This document shows positions 16,989 to 25,046 of a DNA stretch of 64,000 nt, one piece after another. The translations under genes and the position numbers were made by a program. Under the pieces are notes generated by a model. That model was given only the letters and a program-made list of their open reading frames with translations. It was not told the DNA's origin and did not search any database. This stretch comes from an uncultured Candidatus Melainabacteria bacterium (GTDB taxonomy: Bacteria; Cyanobacteriota; Vampirovibrionia; Gastranaerophilales; Gastranaerophilaceae), in assembly GCA_934692295.1 (NCBI GenBank), contig CAKUTL010000001.1, positions 66,399 through 130,398 of the forward strand, written 5' to 3'. Numbering within the stretch: the first letter of the stretch is position 1; each line of letters begins with the position of its first letter.

Positions 16989-17973
16989 CGTTATTAAGTT
17001 CCTTATATATTAATTGTTTTTTTGTATTTCGAGAAGCTTCTCTTTTTTTTGCACTAATTTTTGCGATGGCTCTGTTATTTTTGAATTTGCTAGAAGATTC
17101 TTCTTTCACACCGTTATATTTTACTTTTTCTTTGTATTCAAATGCTTCGTTTACAAATTCAATGTAACTGGCATATCTTGTTTCATCAATTTTATCAATA
17201 TTTTGCAAAACCCCACAGCCTGTTTCATTTATATGAAGGCAATTGCCGTATTTGCAAGAATCCCTGTACGGAACCATTTCTTCAAACAACAAATCTACAT
17301 CATGTGGCAAAATAAAATCAAATCGAACATTGCTAAACCCTGGAGTATCAACAATATTTGTTGTTTCATCTAGCGGAATAATTTCACAATGTCTAGTGGT
17401 ATGTGTTCCTCTGTGAAGTTTGTCGCTAACTGAATTTGTTTTTAAATTTACGTTAGGGTTTAGTGCATTAACTAGGCTTGATTTCCCAACTCCGGAATTT
17501 CCACACAACGCACTAATCTTTCCTTCTAAAAGTTTTCTAAAATCATCTATACCTTTTTTTGCTAATGCCGAAGTAAATACAACTTTGTAGCCTAAACTAC
17601 CATAGATTGATAAAATTTTATCTTGGGCATCTGATTCAAGCCCTAAATCCTCTTTGTTAAAACATAAAACAACAGGGATTTTATAGTATTTGGCAAGTGC
17701 AATATACCTATTAAGTTGATGGAAATCCAAATCCGGTTGTTTTAAAGCAGATACAACAACAACTTGAGCAACATTAGCAACTGCAGGGCGTTTGATAAAA
17801 GTTTTTCTTTGAAGAATTTTAGAAATTACATTGTTATCAAATTCTACAAAATCTCCGACAAGGATGGATTGGCGTTGTTTTTTCAAAACTTCACGCACCT
17901 TGCATTCATAAAAATTTCCAGCACTTTTTACGTGAAATAAATCAGAATGAATTTTGTAAATTTGTCCTTCCAT
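16975..17973 (-). CDS. rsgA: Ribosome small-subunit-dependent GTPase RsgA
   Basis: The frame is open from 18141 but MEGQIYKIHSDLFHV at 17973 is the natural start (332 residues), because the divergent gene starts at 18041. It has an N-terminal OB domain (GDFVEFDN), a circularly permuted GTPase domain with G4 NKED, G1 GNSGVGKSSLVNAL, G3 DTPG, and the zinc finger CKYGNCLHINETGC. RsgA releases factors from the late 30S subunit. It is the first gene of the rsgA-ispA-yuiD-like cluster. Confidence 0.92.
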   Translation of the reverse strand: MEGQIYKIHSDLFHVKSAGNFYECKVREVLKKQRQSILVGDFVEFDNNVISKILQRKTFIKRPAVANVAQVVVVSALKQPDLDFHQLNRYIALAKYYKIPVVLCFNKEDLGLESDAQDKILSIYGSLGYKVVFTSALAKKGIDDFRKLLEGKISALCGNSGVGKSSLVNALNPNVNLKTNSVSDKLHRGTHTTRHCEIIPLDETTNIVDTPGFSNVRFDFILPHDVDLLFEEMVPYRDSCKYGNCLHINETGCGVLQNIDKIDETRYASYIEFVNEAFEYKEKVKYNGVKEESSSKFKNNRAIAKISAKKREASRNTKKQLIYKELNNDENE

Positions 17974-18040
17974 ACAATGATAGTTTACTAAAAATAACAT
18001 CTCTTTGCAAACCATGATATTTTTGGAGTATTCTATAATT

Positions 18041-18778
18041 ATGATTACAAAAACCGAATTAGATAAACTAGTAGAAAAATACGAAACACCGGATTTTATA
18101 AAAGATGATCCTGTACAATTTCCGCACAAGTTCAAAACCAAGAAAGATATTGAACTTGCGGGATTTATTGCATCTTTGGTAGCTTATGGAAGCCGTCAGC
18201 AATTTATAAAAAAATTGAACGAGCTTTTTACATTAGCAGAAAATGAACCACTTAATTTTATCCAAAATTTTGAGCCGAAAATCTTAGGAGATTTCAATTA
18301 TAGGTTTGGAAAACCAAATGATTTTGCTGAAATTTTTCTTATTTTAAAGGCGCTATACAATACTACTGATGGATTGGAAGAACTATTTGCACATGGATAT
18401 ACACAGGGCAAAATGTTTGAAAATGTTGTAGATTACTTCTATTCAAGAGCCGGCGAAAATGCCAAACAAGGTTTTTATCAAATGATTCCTAACCCTCATA
18501 ATGGCGGAGCAATGAAGAGAATGTGCATGTTCCTACGCTGGATGGTTCGAAAAGGACCCGTTGATTTGGATATTTGGAATTTTATTTCTCCAGCAGAATT
18601 ATATATTCCACTAGATGTCCATGTTGGAAGAATTTCTCGACAAACCGGACTTCTGACAAGAAAAGCAAACGATTTTAAATCAGTTATAGAGTTAACTGAA
18701 AATTTGAAAAAGTTTTGTCCTGATGACCCTGTCAAATATGACTTTGCGATGTTTGGATATGGAGTGAATAATAAATAA
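18041..18778 (+). CDS. TIGR02757 / DUF2400 family protein
   Basis: Start set at the ATG at 18041 (245 residues), since the longer version from 18005 would overlap the rsgA promoter. The product shows the conserved DPVQFPHKFKTKKDIELAGF, ASLVAYGSRQQ, MKRMCMFLRWMVRK, and IPLDVHVGRISRQTGLL elements of this family. The fold resembles helix-hairpin-helix DNA glycosylases, but no catalytic function is established. It stands alone, convergent with the rbgA-like gene with one base between stop codons, and no terminator fits between them. Confidence 0.88.
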   Translation: MITKTELDKLVEKYETPDFIKDDPVQFPHKFKTKKDIELAGFIASLVAYGSRQQFIKKLNELFTLAENEPLNFIQNFEPKILGDFNYRFGKPNDFAEIFLILKALYNTTDGLEELFAHGYTQGKMFENVVDYFYSRAGENAKQGFYQMIPNPHNGGAMKRMCMFLRWMVRKGPVDLDIWNFISPAELYIPLDVHVGRISRQTGLLTRKANDFKSVIELTENLKKFCPDDPVKYDFAMFGYGVNNK

Positions 18779-18779
18779 T

Positions 18780-19634
18780 TTATTCTAAATTATCAAGAAT
18801 GAACTTCCCAATTTTTCCTTCTCGGAAATCTCGCAAAATATAAACAGATGTTCTCTCTCTATCTGTTGAACCACCTGTCAAAAGCCAATTTCTTGTGATA
18901 GATATGTTATCAATATTGAGTTCTAATTCTTCTGGTAATTTGTAATATTCTCGAAAAACTTTTGCTTGTTTTTCATCAAGCATGCCTAAAAGTTCTTCTG
19001 CAACCATTTCATTAGAATAAGCGTTTTCTGATACAGAATTTACGAATGCTAATTTTTTAGCTCGTTCTTGGTCTTCTTGTTTCATAGGGATAATCCCTGG
19101 GGTATCAAGAAGTTCGAGTTGCGGATTAATTCTTACCCATTGTTGTTGGCGTGTAACACCGGCTTTTGCACCAATTTTTGTTTTTGATGAACGAGTAAGT
19201 TTGTTGATAATACTTGATTTACCAACATTTGGAAGACCGACAACCATAATTCTTGCAGGTCTGCGAAGCAATCCTTTTGCCATCAATGCTTGAATTCTTG
19301 GTTCAGATAATTCAATCGCTTTTTTAACAATAACATTAATGTCTTTATTATTTTTTGCTTCCGTAACGATTACAGGAATTTCAAAACGAGTTTTTAATTC
19401 TTCAATAAAAGGTTTAAGCAAATTTTTATCGACCAAGTCGGATTTATTAACCAACAAAAATCGAGGCTTTCCGTTAAGAAGCCCCGATATATTGTCATAA
19501 CAACTTGAGATTGGTAATCTCGCATCTACAACTTCAATCACGGCATCCACTAAAGAAAGCTGTTCTTTCAGCTTTTTCTCAGCTTTTGCAATATGTCCTG
19601 GATACCAGTGAATGTGAGTCTTATCTTTTTTCAA
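18780..19634 (-). CDS. rbgA: Circularly permuted ribosome-biogenesis GTPase, YlqF/RbgA type
   Basis: The 284-residue product opens with HWYPGHIAKAEKKLKEQL, then G4 NKSD (about 59-62), G1 GLPNVGKSSIINKL (about 133-146) and G3 DTPGI, the permuted order of the YlqF family. It promotes late 50S assembly. Its start overlaps the rplS stop by 14 bp, and this rplS-rbgA pairing is widespread and fits a shared role in 50S maturation. Confidence 0.92.
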   Translation of the reverse strand: MKKDKTHIHWYPGHIAKAEKKLKEQLSLVDAVIEVVDARLPISSCYDNISGLLNGKPRFLLVNKSDLVDKNLLKPFIEELKTRFEIPVIVTEAKNNKDINVIVKKAIELSEPRIQALMAKGLLRRPARIMVVGLPNVGKSSIINKLTRSSKTKIGAKAGVTRQQQWVRINPQLELLDTPGIIPMKQEDQERAKKLAFVNSVSENAYSNEMVAEELLGMLDEKQAKVFREYYKLPEELELNIDNISITRNWLLTGGSTDRERTSVYILRDFREGKIGKFILDNLE

Positions 19635-19977
19635 TTTTTTCCTTAATACGAGTTGCTTTACCTGATCTTTCTCTCAAATAGTACAATTTAGCACGTTTAA
19701 CATCACCACGTCTAAGAACTGTGATTTTGTCGATTCTTGGAGAGTTGATTAAGAATACACGTTCAACACCAACACCTTGGAATACTTTTCTTACAGTGAT
19801 TGTTTTGTTCAAACCAGAACCGTGCATTTTAATAATTGTACCTTCGAAAGCCTGAATTCTTTCTTTGTTACCTTCAACGATTTTTACGAATACTTTAACA
19901 GTATCACCTGCGTTCATTGCAGGAAGTTCTTTGCCTAAATAACTTTTTTCTAATTCATCAATAATTGGGTTATTCAT
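19621..19977 (-). CDS. rplS: Large-subunit ribosomal protein L19
   Basis: The 118-residue protein has the L19 sequence pattern: FRPGDTV-like NAGDTVKVFVKIVEGNKERI, FEGTIIKM, ITVRKVFQGVGVERVF, SPRIDKITVLRRGDVKRAKL, YYLRERSGKATRIKEK. It sits at the 30S-50S interface. An AAAGGA ribosome binding site precedes the ATG. A likely -10 box (TATAAT on the minus strand, 20087-20082) would give a leader of about 100 nt. Confidence 0.96.
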   Translation of the reverse strand: MNNPIIDELEKSYLGKELPAMNAGDTVKVFVKIVEGNKERIQAFEGTIIKMHGSGLNKTITVRKVFQGVGVERVFLINSPRIDKITVLRRGDVKRAKLYYLRERSGKATRIKEKIEKR

Positions 19978-20019
19978 CTTTGCTTTCCTTTATATTTCTA
20001 AACTATTACTTAACTTTGT

Positions 20020-20088
20020 AATTCCTTAATCGACGTTGAATGACTTTCTTCCACACACAAAGTCCGCCGACGCACGTTCGTATTATAA
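20020..20088 (-). promoter_or_regulatory. rplS promoter and structured leader
   Basis: On the minus strand a TATAAT (20087-20082) precedes a leader with a hairpin GACTTT ... AAAGTC (plus 20042-20064 region). A ribosomal-protein leader is plausible by analogy with other r-protein operons; I cannot assign it to a named family. Confidence 0.4.
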
Positions 20089-20202
20089 ATCCTATAATAA
20101 ATATATTAAATTTGCAAGCAATGACAAATGAATATTAAAACTTGTAACGTTAAAACAGGATTTTTAAGTCAATTATTAATTTATTCATGATATATTTTCG
20201 AT

Positions 20203-20349
20203 ATGGGACAAGATTATAAAAAACTTTTGAACAAAAAAAAGAAAAAATATTGCGATATAAAAACAATGGGTGTAAATATTGATAAAAATGAGTATTATGA
20301 AATTATTTTATCAAATTCAGCCCATCCAGAAAAATTTGATAAGAAATAA
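20203..20349 (+). CDS. Possible small basic protein (48 residues)
   Basis: I found this open frame by eye: MGQDYKKLLNKKKKKYCDIK and on, ending NSAHPEKFDKK. It is very Lys-rich, has no clear ribosome binding site, and is followed by the strong terminator at 20371, which supports transcription on this strand. No family recognised. It may be a real small protein or a chance frame. Confidence 0.35.
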   Translation: MGQDYKKLLNKKKKKYCDIKTMGVNIDKNEYYEIILSNSAHPEKFDKK

Positions 20350-20370
20350 TAAAATATTTGGAAAATAAAA

Positions 20371-20400
20371 AAGCTCATCGATTTCTCGGTGAGCTTTTTA
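20371..20400. terminator. Bidirectional terminator downstream of pyruvate kinase
   Basis: AAGCTCATCGA pairs with TCGGTGAGCTT (20371-20396, one T-G pair). A T run follows on the plus strand and A residues precede it, which give T residues on the minus strand. Confidence 0.85.
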
Positions 20401-20421
20401 TAATGTTTTCGTTCTATAAAC

Positions 20422-21855
20422 TTACGAAATTTTGTGGATTTTCATGAAGTTTGTAGATTGTCCAGACATCAAGTGTGGAACTGAACCAGTAATGATTACG
20501 CAATCTCCAGTTTCCATTTCAAGTTCTTTTTTAAGGAATTCATTCAATTCAATCAAAGAACTCTTATCAATTTCAATGTTTTTGTTATCAACTTTGATAG
20601 ATGAAACACTGTTGAATAGTTGCATAAATCTACCAACTTTAGCATCTTCACAGAATGAATAAATTGGAACTGATGGTCTGCATTCAGAAATCAATGCTGT
20701 TGTATAACCTGTTGCAGTCAAGGCGATTACACCTTTAGCTTTTGGTAAGTTTTTCAAGGTATCTGCAACTGAAACTGCGATTGACATAGGAATAGCATTT
20801 TCTTCAGTTCTGATAGTTGAAGGAAATTCATTCTTTCTCATGAATTGGCTATTGTTAATATCTTCAGCAATTTTTTTCATGATAGAAACAGCTTCAACTG
20901 GGTATTTACCAGCAGCAGTTTCACCAGATAACATAACTGCATCAGCACCATCAATAATAGCGTTAGCAACGTCAGAAGCTTCTGCTCTAGTTGGCATTGG
21001 GTTTTCAATCATGCTTTCCAACATTTGAGTTGCAACAATAACAGGTTTTCTAACAGCGTTAGTTTTTCTGATAATTGTTTTTTGAACGATAGGTAATTGT
21101 TGGATTGGAGTTTCAATACCCAAATCTCCTCTAGCAACCATGATACCATCTGAATATTCAATAATGTCGTCAATGTTTTCTAGAGCTTGTGGTTTTTCAA
21201 TTTTAGAAATAATTCTTAAACGAGAATTATTTTTGTCTAAAATTGCTCTCAATGATTGCAAATCTTCTTTGCATCTTACGAAAGATAGGCCAAGATAATC
21301 AATATCATTGTTCATTGCAAATTCTAAGAACATTTTATCTCTTTCAGTTAAAATGTTAAGACTTGCAGTTCCTCCTGGTAAGTTCAAACCTTTACGAGGT
21401 TTGATAACACCTGTTGTAAGAACTTTTGCATAAACGATGTTATCTTCTGATTTTTCAACTGTTAATTGAATTTTACCATCATCGATAAGGATTTTATCTC
21501 CAGGTTTAACGTCATTTGCAATTCCTTCGTAGTCAACAGGAATGATATCGTCTTCATATTTATCCTGATGTCTGAATTTAAGAACTTCACCAGCGTTGAT
21601 AGCGATAGGTTCATCGAATTTACCAACTCTGATTTTTGGACCTTGTAAGTCTAAAAGAACAGGGATAACTGTGTGTTCTTCTTTTTCAATTTTACGAATA
21701 AAATCTAATGTTTGTTTGTGTGTTTCCATGTCGCCATGTGAAGAATTTAATCTGAACATGGTTACACCGGCTCTATATAATTTACGAATCATATCCTCTG
21801 AATTAGAGGCAGGACCTAGTGTTGACACGATTTTTGTAGCTGCTACATTTCTCAT
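20422..21855 (-). CDS. pyk: Pyruvate kinase
   Basis: The 477-residue protein has the usual pyruvate-kinase sequence: ATKIVSTLGPASNS, FRLNSSHGDMETH, LLDLQGPKIRVGKF, IISKIEKPQALENIDDII, the MVARGDLGIETP catalytic segment, and MLSGETAAGKYP. It transfers phosphate from phosphoenolpyruvate to ADP in the last step of glycolysis. The C-terminal regulatory domain is of normal length, and the extra PEP-utiliser domain seen in some Firmicutes enzymes is absent. GGAGG lies 6 nt before the ATG. The gene is divergent from the SLH gene. Confidence 0.97.
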   Translation of the reverse strand: MRNVAATKIVSTLGPASNSEDMIRKLYRAGVTMFRLNSSHGDMETHKQTLDFIRKIEKEEHTVIPVLLDLQGPKIRVGKFDEPIAINAGEVLKFRHQDKYEDDIIPVDYEGIANDVKPGDKILIDDGKIQLTVEKSEDNIVYAKVLTTGVIKPRKGLNLPGGTASLNILTERDKMFLEFAMNNDIDYLGLSFVRCKEDLQSLRAILDKNNSRLRIISKIEKPQALENIDDIIEYSDGIMVARGDLGIETPIQQLPIVQKTIIRKTNAVRKPVIVATQMLESMIENPMPTRAEASDVANAIIDGADAVMLSGETAAGKYPVEAVSIMKKIAEDINNSQFMRKNEFPSTIRTEENAIPMSIAVSVADTLKNLPKAKGVIALTATGYTTALISECRPSVPIYSFCEDAKVGRFMQLFNSVSSIKVDNKNIEIDKSSLIELNEFLKKELEMETGDCVIITGSVPHLMSGQSTNFMKIHKIS

Positions 21856-21970
21856 CTTTTTCCTCCTGATATATTTTTGGGGCTAGCTATTTACTTTTCT
21901 ATATTATTATCATATAATAAAAATATATTTTTGTTTAGGTAGCAGAAAAAAAAGATGAGGAAGTGAAAAA

Positions 21971-23245
21971 ATGAAAAGACTACTAGCAGGTTTATTAGTA
22001 TGCGGAATGCTTACTATCAATGCTGTCCCAGCTTTTGCTTACAAAGGAATTGACGATGTTAGCAAAACTTATTGGGCTCAACCAGAAATCGCAAGTGTTG
22101 TTAGCGATTCTGTAATGTCATTAACTAATGGTAATTTCTACCCTGAAAACAAAATTTCAAGAGTTGAATTCGTTCAAGCATTACTAAAAGTTTTAGGCAA
22201 TGAAGATTTGGAAATCAAATCTAATTACAGATTTGCAGATGTTGCAAAATCAAGTGCAGCCTATGCTCCTGTTGCAAGATCTCAACAATTAGGTTTAGTA
22301 TATGGCTATCCAGACGGTACATTCAAACCAGCTGGTCACATCCTAAGAGATGAAGCTCAATCAGTAATCAGCCATATCACTATCGACGGTACTGTTGATG
22401 CTAACGTAGTTTCTAAATACTCAGATGCTAAAAAAGTTCCAGCATGGGCTAAAAATGTTTACGCTAAAACATTATCTTATGGTATCTACGTAAACCACCC
22501 AAATGAAAATGAATTAAGACCAACTGAAGATTTAACAAGAGCTGAAGCTGCTGTATTATTATACAGATTAAGACAAAGATTAGACCTTGTTAAAGATCAA
22601 TACAAAAAAGCTACTGAAACTGTTACAGGTACAGAACACTTGAACATGGTTAAAAAAGCTCCTTCTAACGAAGTTACAGTTACTAACTTAAGAAACATCG
22701 TTAAAGAAGGTAACGTTTTAGCTATCGAATTCAACGCAGCATTCAAATCAAAATTGCATGCTGCAGGTGATGCTGTAACATTCACAAACTCAGAAGACAT
22801 CGTAACTGATGAAGGTACAGTATTATTCCCAGCTGGATCTACTTTCTACGGTAACGTATTAGATATTAAAGATCCACAATGGTTCAACAAAAACGCTAGA
22901 GTTTATGCTCAAATCAACAAAGTTATTACTCCAGCAGGAAAAACAGTTGACTTGAACGCTAAACCATTCTACAAAGATTATGCTTTGAAAGAAGGGCCAT
23001 GGATGACAGCTGGTAAAGTTGCATTATACACTGTTGGTGGTGCTGCTGTTGGTACTGGTGCAGGTGTTGGATTCTCATTCATTCCTAATCCAGACAAAGT
23101 TGGTACAGGTATCGCTATCGGTACTCCGGTTGGTGCTGGTGTTGGTTTAGTTACTGGTTTAGTAACTCCAGGTTTGAACTACAGTGCTAAAAAAGGCGAA
23201 ACAGTTAAAGTTATCTTATTAGAAGATGCTAGCATCTCTAAATAG
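21971..23245 (+). CDS. Secreted S-layer-homology (SLH) domain protein
   Basis: The 424-residue product has a signal peptide (MKRLLAGLLVCGMLTINAVP, cleavage near AFA-Y24). Three SLH-like units follow (about 26-80, 85-140 and 145-200) with the FxDV and YPDGTFKPAG / LRPTEDLTRAEAAVLLYR patterns, which bind cell-wall-linked polysaccharide. The rest (about 215-330) is beta-rich, and residues about 345-405 hold a glycine-rich hydrophobic pair (VGGAAVGTGAGVGFSF, GTPVGAGVGLVTGL) that may sit in the outer membrane. In cyanobacteria SLH domains anchor outer-membrane porins to the wall; this one is too short for a full porin. Confidence 0.85.
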   Translation: MKRLLAGLLVCGMLTINAVPAFAYKGIDDVSKTYWAQPEIASVVSDSVMSLTNGNFYPENKISRVEFVQALLKVLGNEDLEIKSNYRFADVAKSSAAYAPVARSQQLGLVYGYPDGTFKPAGHILRDEAQSVISHITIDGTVDANVVSKYSDAKKVPAWAKNVYAKTLSYGIYVNHPNENELRPTEDLTRAEAAVLLYRLRQRLDLVKDQYKKATETVTGTEHLNMVKKAPSNEVTVTNLRNIVKEGNVLAIEFNAAFKSKLHAAGDAVTFTNSEDIVTDEGTVLFPAGSTFYGNVLDIKDPQWFNKNARVYAQINKVITPAGKTVDLNAKPFYKDYALKEGPWMTAGKVALYTVGGAAVGTGAGVGFSFIPNPDKVGTGIAIGTPVGAGVGLVTGLVTPGLNYSAKKGETVKVILLEDASISK

Positions 23246-23267
23246 TTAACAATCAAACTATAAAAAG

Positions 23268-23308
23268 AATCCGGTTTTAAGTTTTTACTTTTGACCGGAT
23301 TTTTTTTG
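23268..23308 (+). terminator. Intrinsic terminator for the SLH gene
   Basis: AATCCGGT (23268-23275) pairs with ACCGGATT (23294-23301), followed by seven T residues. Confidence 0.9.
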
Positions 23309-23442
23309 TAAAAAATACTACTTTATAACTACAACTTTTCTCTATAGACATCACTCCTTATGGATATAGAAATTTTAACTAAAACTTTTAAAATAATAAT
23401 GTTACCTACTTGGGGTAGTAAATAAAAATATAAGGAGTGAAT

Positions 23443-23718
23443 ATGAAAAAAATTCTAGGTTTCTTTACCTTGCTTGCATTTTTAACAATTCCTGCACAGG
23501 GTGCTTTTGCATGGACATATGATGGTTTAAACAGTTTAAATCCTTTTACTGGATTTAGAAATTGCGGATGTCAAAAACAAAAAGTAGTTAAATGTAAGAA
23601 ACCAAAACTTACGAAGTGTGAGAAATTACATGGCGTAAAGATTAAGGGTGAACCTTGCGGATGTGCTGCACCAATACAGGTTGAGCCAAGATGCAACACA
23701 TGCCAAAAAGCATTTTAA
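23443..23718 (+). CDS. Small secreted Cys-rich protein
   Basis: AAGGAG (23432-23437) fixes the ATG at 23443; the in-frame GTG at 23437 lies within the ribosome binding site. The 91-residue product has a signal peptide ending near AFA-W and a mature part of about 65 residues with eight cysteines in pairs and singles: NCGC, VKCKK, TKCEK, EPCGC and RCNTC, plus many Lys. No family recognised. The Cys pairs suggest disulfides or metal binding outside the cytoplasm. It has its own terminator and is probably monocistronic. Confidence 0.72.
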   Translation: MKKILGFFTLLAFLTIPAQGAFAWTYDGLNSLNPFTGFRNCGCQKQKVVKCKKPKLTKCEKLHGVKIKGEPCGCAAPIQVEPRCNTCQKAF

Positions 23719-23741
23719 AGGAACTTTTACTTCCTGAAATA

Positions 23742-23773
23742 AAAGAGGAACATAATCTTATGTTCCTCTTTGT
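23742..23773. terminator. Bidirectional terminator
   Basis: A 12-bp perfect stem AAAGAGGAACAT (23742-23753) / ATGTTCCTCTTT (23760-23771) lies between convergent genes, with T-rich tracts on both strands. Confidence 0.85.
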
Positions 23774-23797
23774 ATATAATATTTCGTTTTTTATAAA

Positions 23798-24634
23798 CTA
23801 AAATTCAATAGCTCTAAGAGCGTTAAAGATTTTATCTGTAATTTCTTGAATATATTCTTGGCTAACCATTCCATTGATTACAGCATCAGAAATTTGATAA
23901 GCAGGACGAATATACTGTTGAGCGGTTTTATTTACGTCTGCAAACTGTAAATCCGCAGCCTCTCCAGTTTTACCACGTTGAGCAGCTCGTTTGTACCATC
24001 TATCTTTGATAACTTCAAGCGGAGTGAATACATAAACTTTAACATCCATAATATCTCTCACGCCTTCATTCAAAACATACAAACCTTCTGTTAGAATAAC
24101 TTTTGCCGGTTTCTTTTCATCACCGTTCGGATCAGATTCACAAGTTACAAAATTGTAACGAGGGGATTTGATTGTTAAACCTTCTTTTAATGAAACCAAA
24201 TGACTCTTCATTAAGTCTAAGTCGATTACATCTGGAGTGTCGAAACTAAATCCTGTTTTGAATAGTGCTTCGTAACTTCCGGCTTCTTTCAATTCTTTCG
24301 ATGTGTCTTTGTAATAATCATCACAACGAATTACGGTATAAATACCTTCTGTTTTATTTTTAATACATGCCTTTATTGTATTATCAACAAAAACAGTTTT
24401 CCCTGATGCACTTTCACCTGTTATACCGATTAAAAAAGTTTTCTTTTTCTCTTGAACAACTTTTCTTGCAATATTCATTATCAAATTGTCAGATATTTTC
24501 AAAAACAAAGGTTGTTCTTGTTTTTTATCTTCTTCAAGGATTTTTTTCAATGTTTCTACAATTGTAGATATTAATTCCATATCTCTGCGGTTTGAATAAA
24601 AATCATAACTTGTCAATTCGAAATCCTTTAACAT
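23798..24634 (-). CDS. P-loop kinase of the uridine kinase / phosphoribulokinase family
   Basis: The 278-residue product carries a P-loop GITGESASGKTVFVD (about 77-91), the RCDDYYKD segment with the Asp that contacts substrate, DTPDVIDLDLM, and a LTEGLYVL element with FTPLEVIKDRWYKRAAQRGK, all as in the uridine kinase group. The N-terminal 60 residues (DMELISTIVETLKKILEEDK) are an extra helical part not found in the short bacterial Udk. Phosphorylation of a nucleoside or similar small molecule is likely; substrate is not certain. Confidence 0.82.
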   Translation of the reverse strand: MLKDFELTSYDFYSNRRDMELISTIVETLKKILEEDKKQEQPLFLKISDNLIMNIARKVVQEKKKTFLIGITGESASGKTVFVDNTIKACIKNKTEGIYTVIRCDDYYKDTSKELKEAGSYEALFKTGFSFDTPDVIDLDLMKSHLVSLKEGLTIKSPRYNFVTCESDPNGDEKKPAKVILTEGLYVLNEGVRDIMDVKVYVFTPLEVIKDRWYKRAAQRGKTGEAADLQFADVNKTAQQYIRPAYQISDAVINGMVSQEYIQEITDKIFNALRAIEF

Positions 24635-24791
24635 TAGTACTTCCCCTTTGCAAACATGTTAATATTCTACTTTAAAATTATTTAAACCTCCACTAAAGAT
24701 GAAATTTTGTAACAAAAATTTTATGAAAAATTAAAGTTTTTATATAAATGTGCCGTAATACAAATTGTTGAGATAATAAGGAGTATAATTT

Positions 24792-24965
24792 ATGTACACA
24801 GATGAAATTTTTGAAAACGCATTAAAAGAAACAAAAGAAGAAAGTTTCAAAGCATTGCAAGGTGAAGTGAAGACTGTAGAAAGAGTAATTGAAAAACTTT
24901 TAACTCAGCTATTAGAATGTACTTCAGCTGTATCAGAACGTGATTTTCACGTTTGCGGGGTTTAA
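24792..24965 (+). CDS. Small helical protein (57 residues)
   Basis: AAGGAG (24778-24783) precedes the ATG by 8 nt, a good ribosome binding site, so I regard the frame as real although short. The product MYTDEIFENALKETKEESFK and on is acidic and helical, with Cys43 and Cys55. No family recognised. A perfect 30-nt palindromic terminator follows 34 bp after the stop. Confidence 0.6.
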   Translation: MYTDEIFENALKETKEESFKALQGEVKTVERVIEKLLTQLLECTSAVSERDFHVCGV

Positions 24966-24998
24966 AAACAACTTTTAAGACTTGAACAAAATCAAATA

Positions 24999-25028
24999 AA
25001 AAGAGTTCCTAAATTTAGGAACTCTTTT
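24999..25028. terminator. Bidirectional terminator, perfect palindrome
   Basis: The 30-nt perfect palindrome AAAAGAGTTCCTAAA / TTTAGGAACTCTTTT separates the small gene at 24792 from the minus-strand gene that ends at 25047. Confidence 0.85.
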
Positions 25029-25046
25029 CGTCTTTTTGCGTTGGAT

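Noticed and set aside
22597..22800. Reverse-strand open frame in the SLH gene
   Set aside because: Shadow of the real gene, no ribosome binding site.
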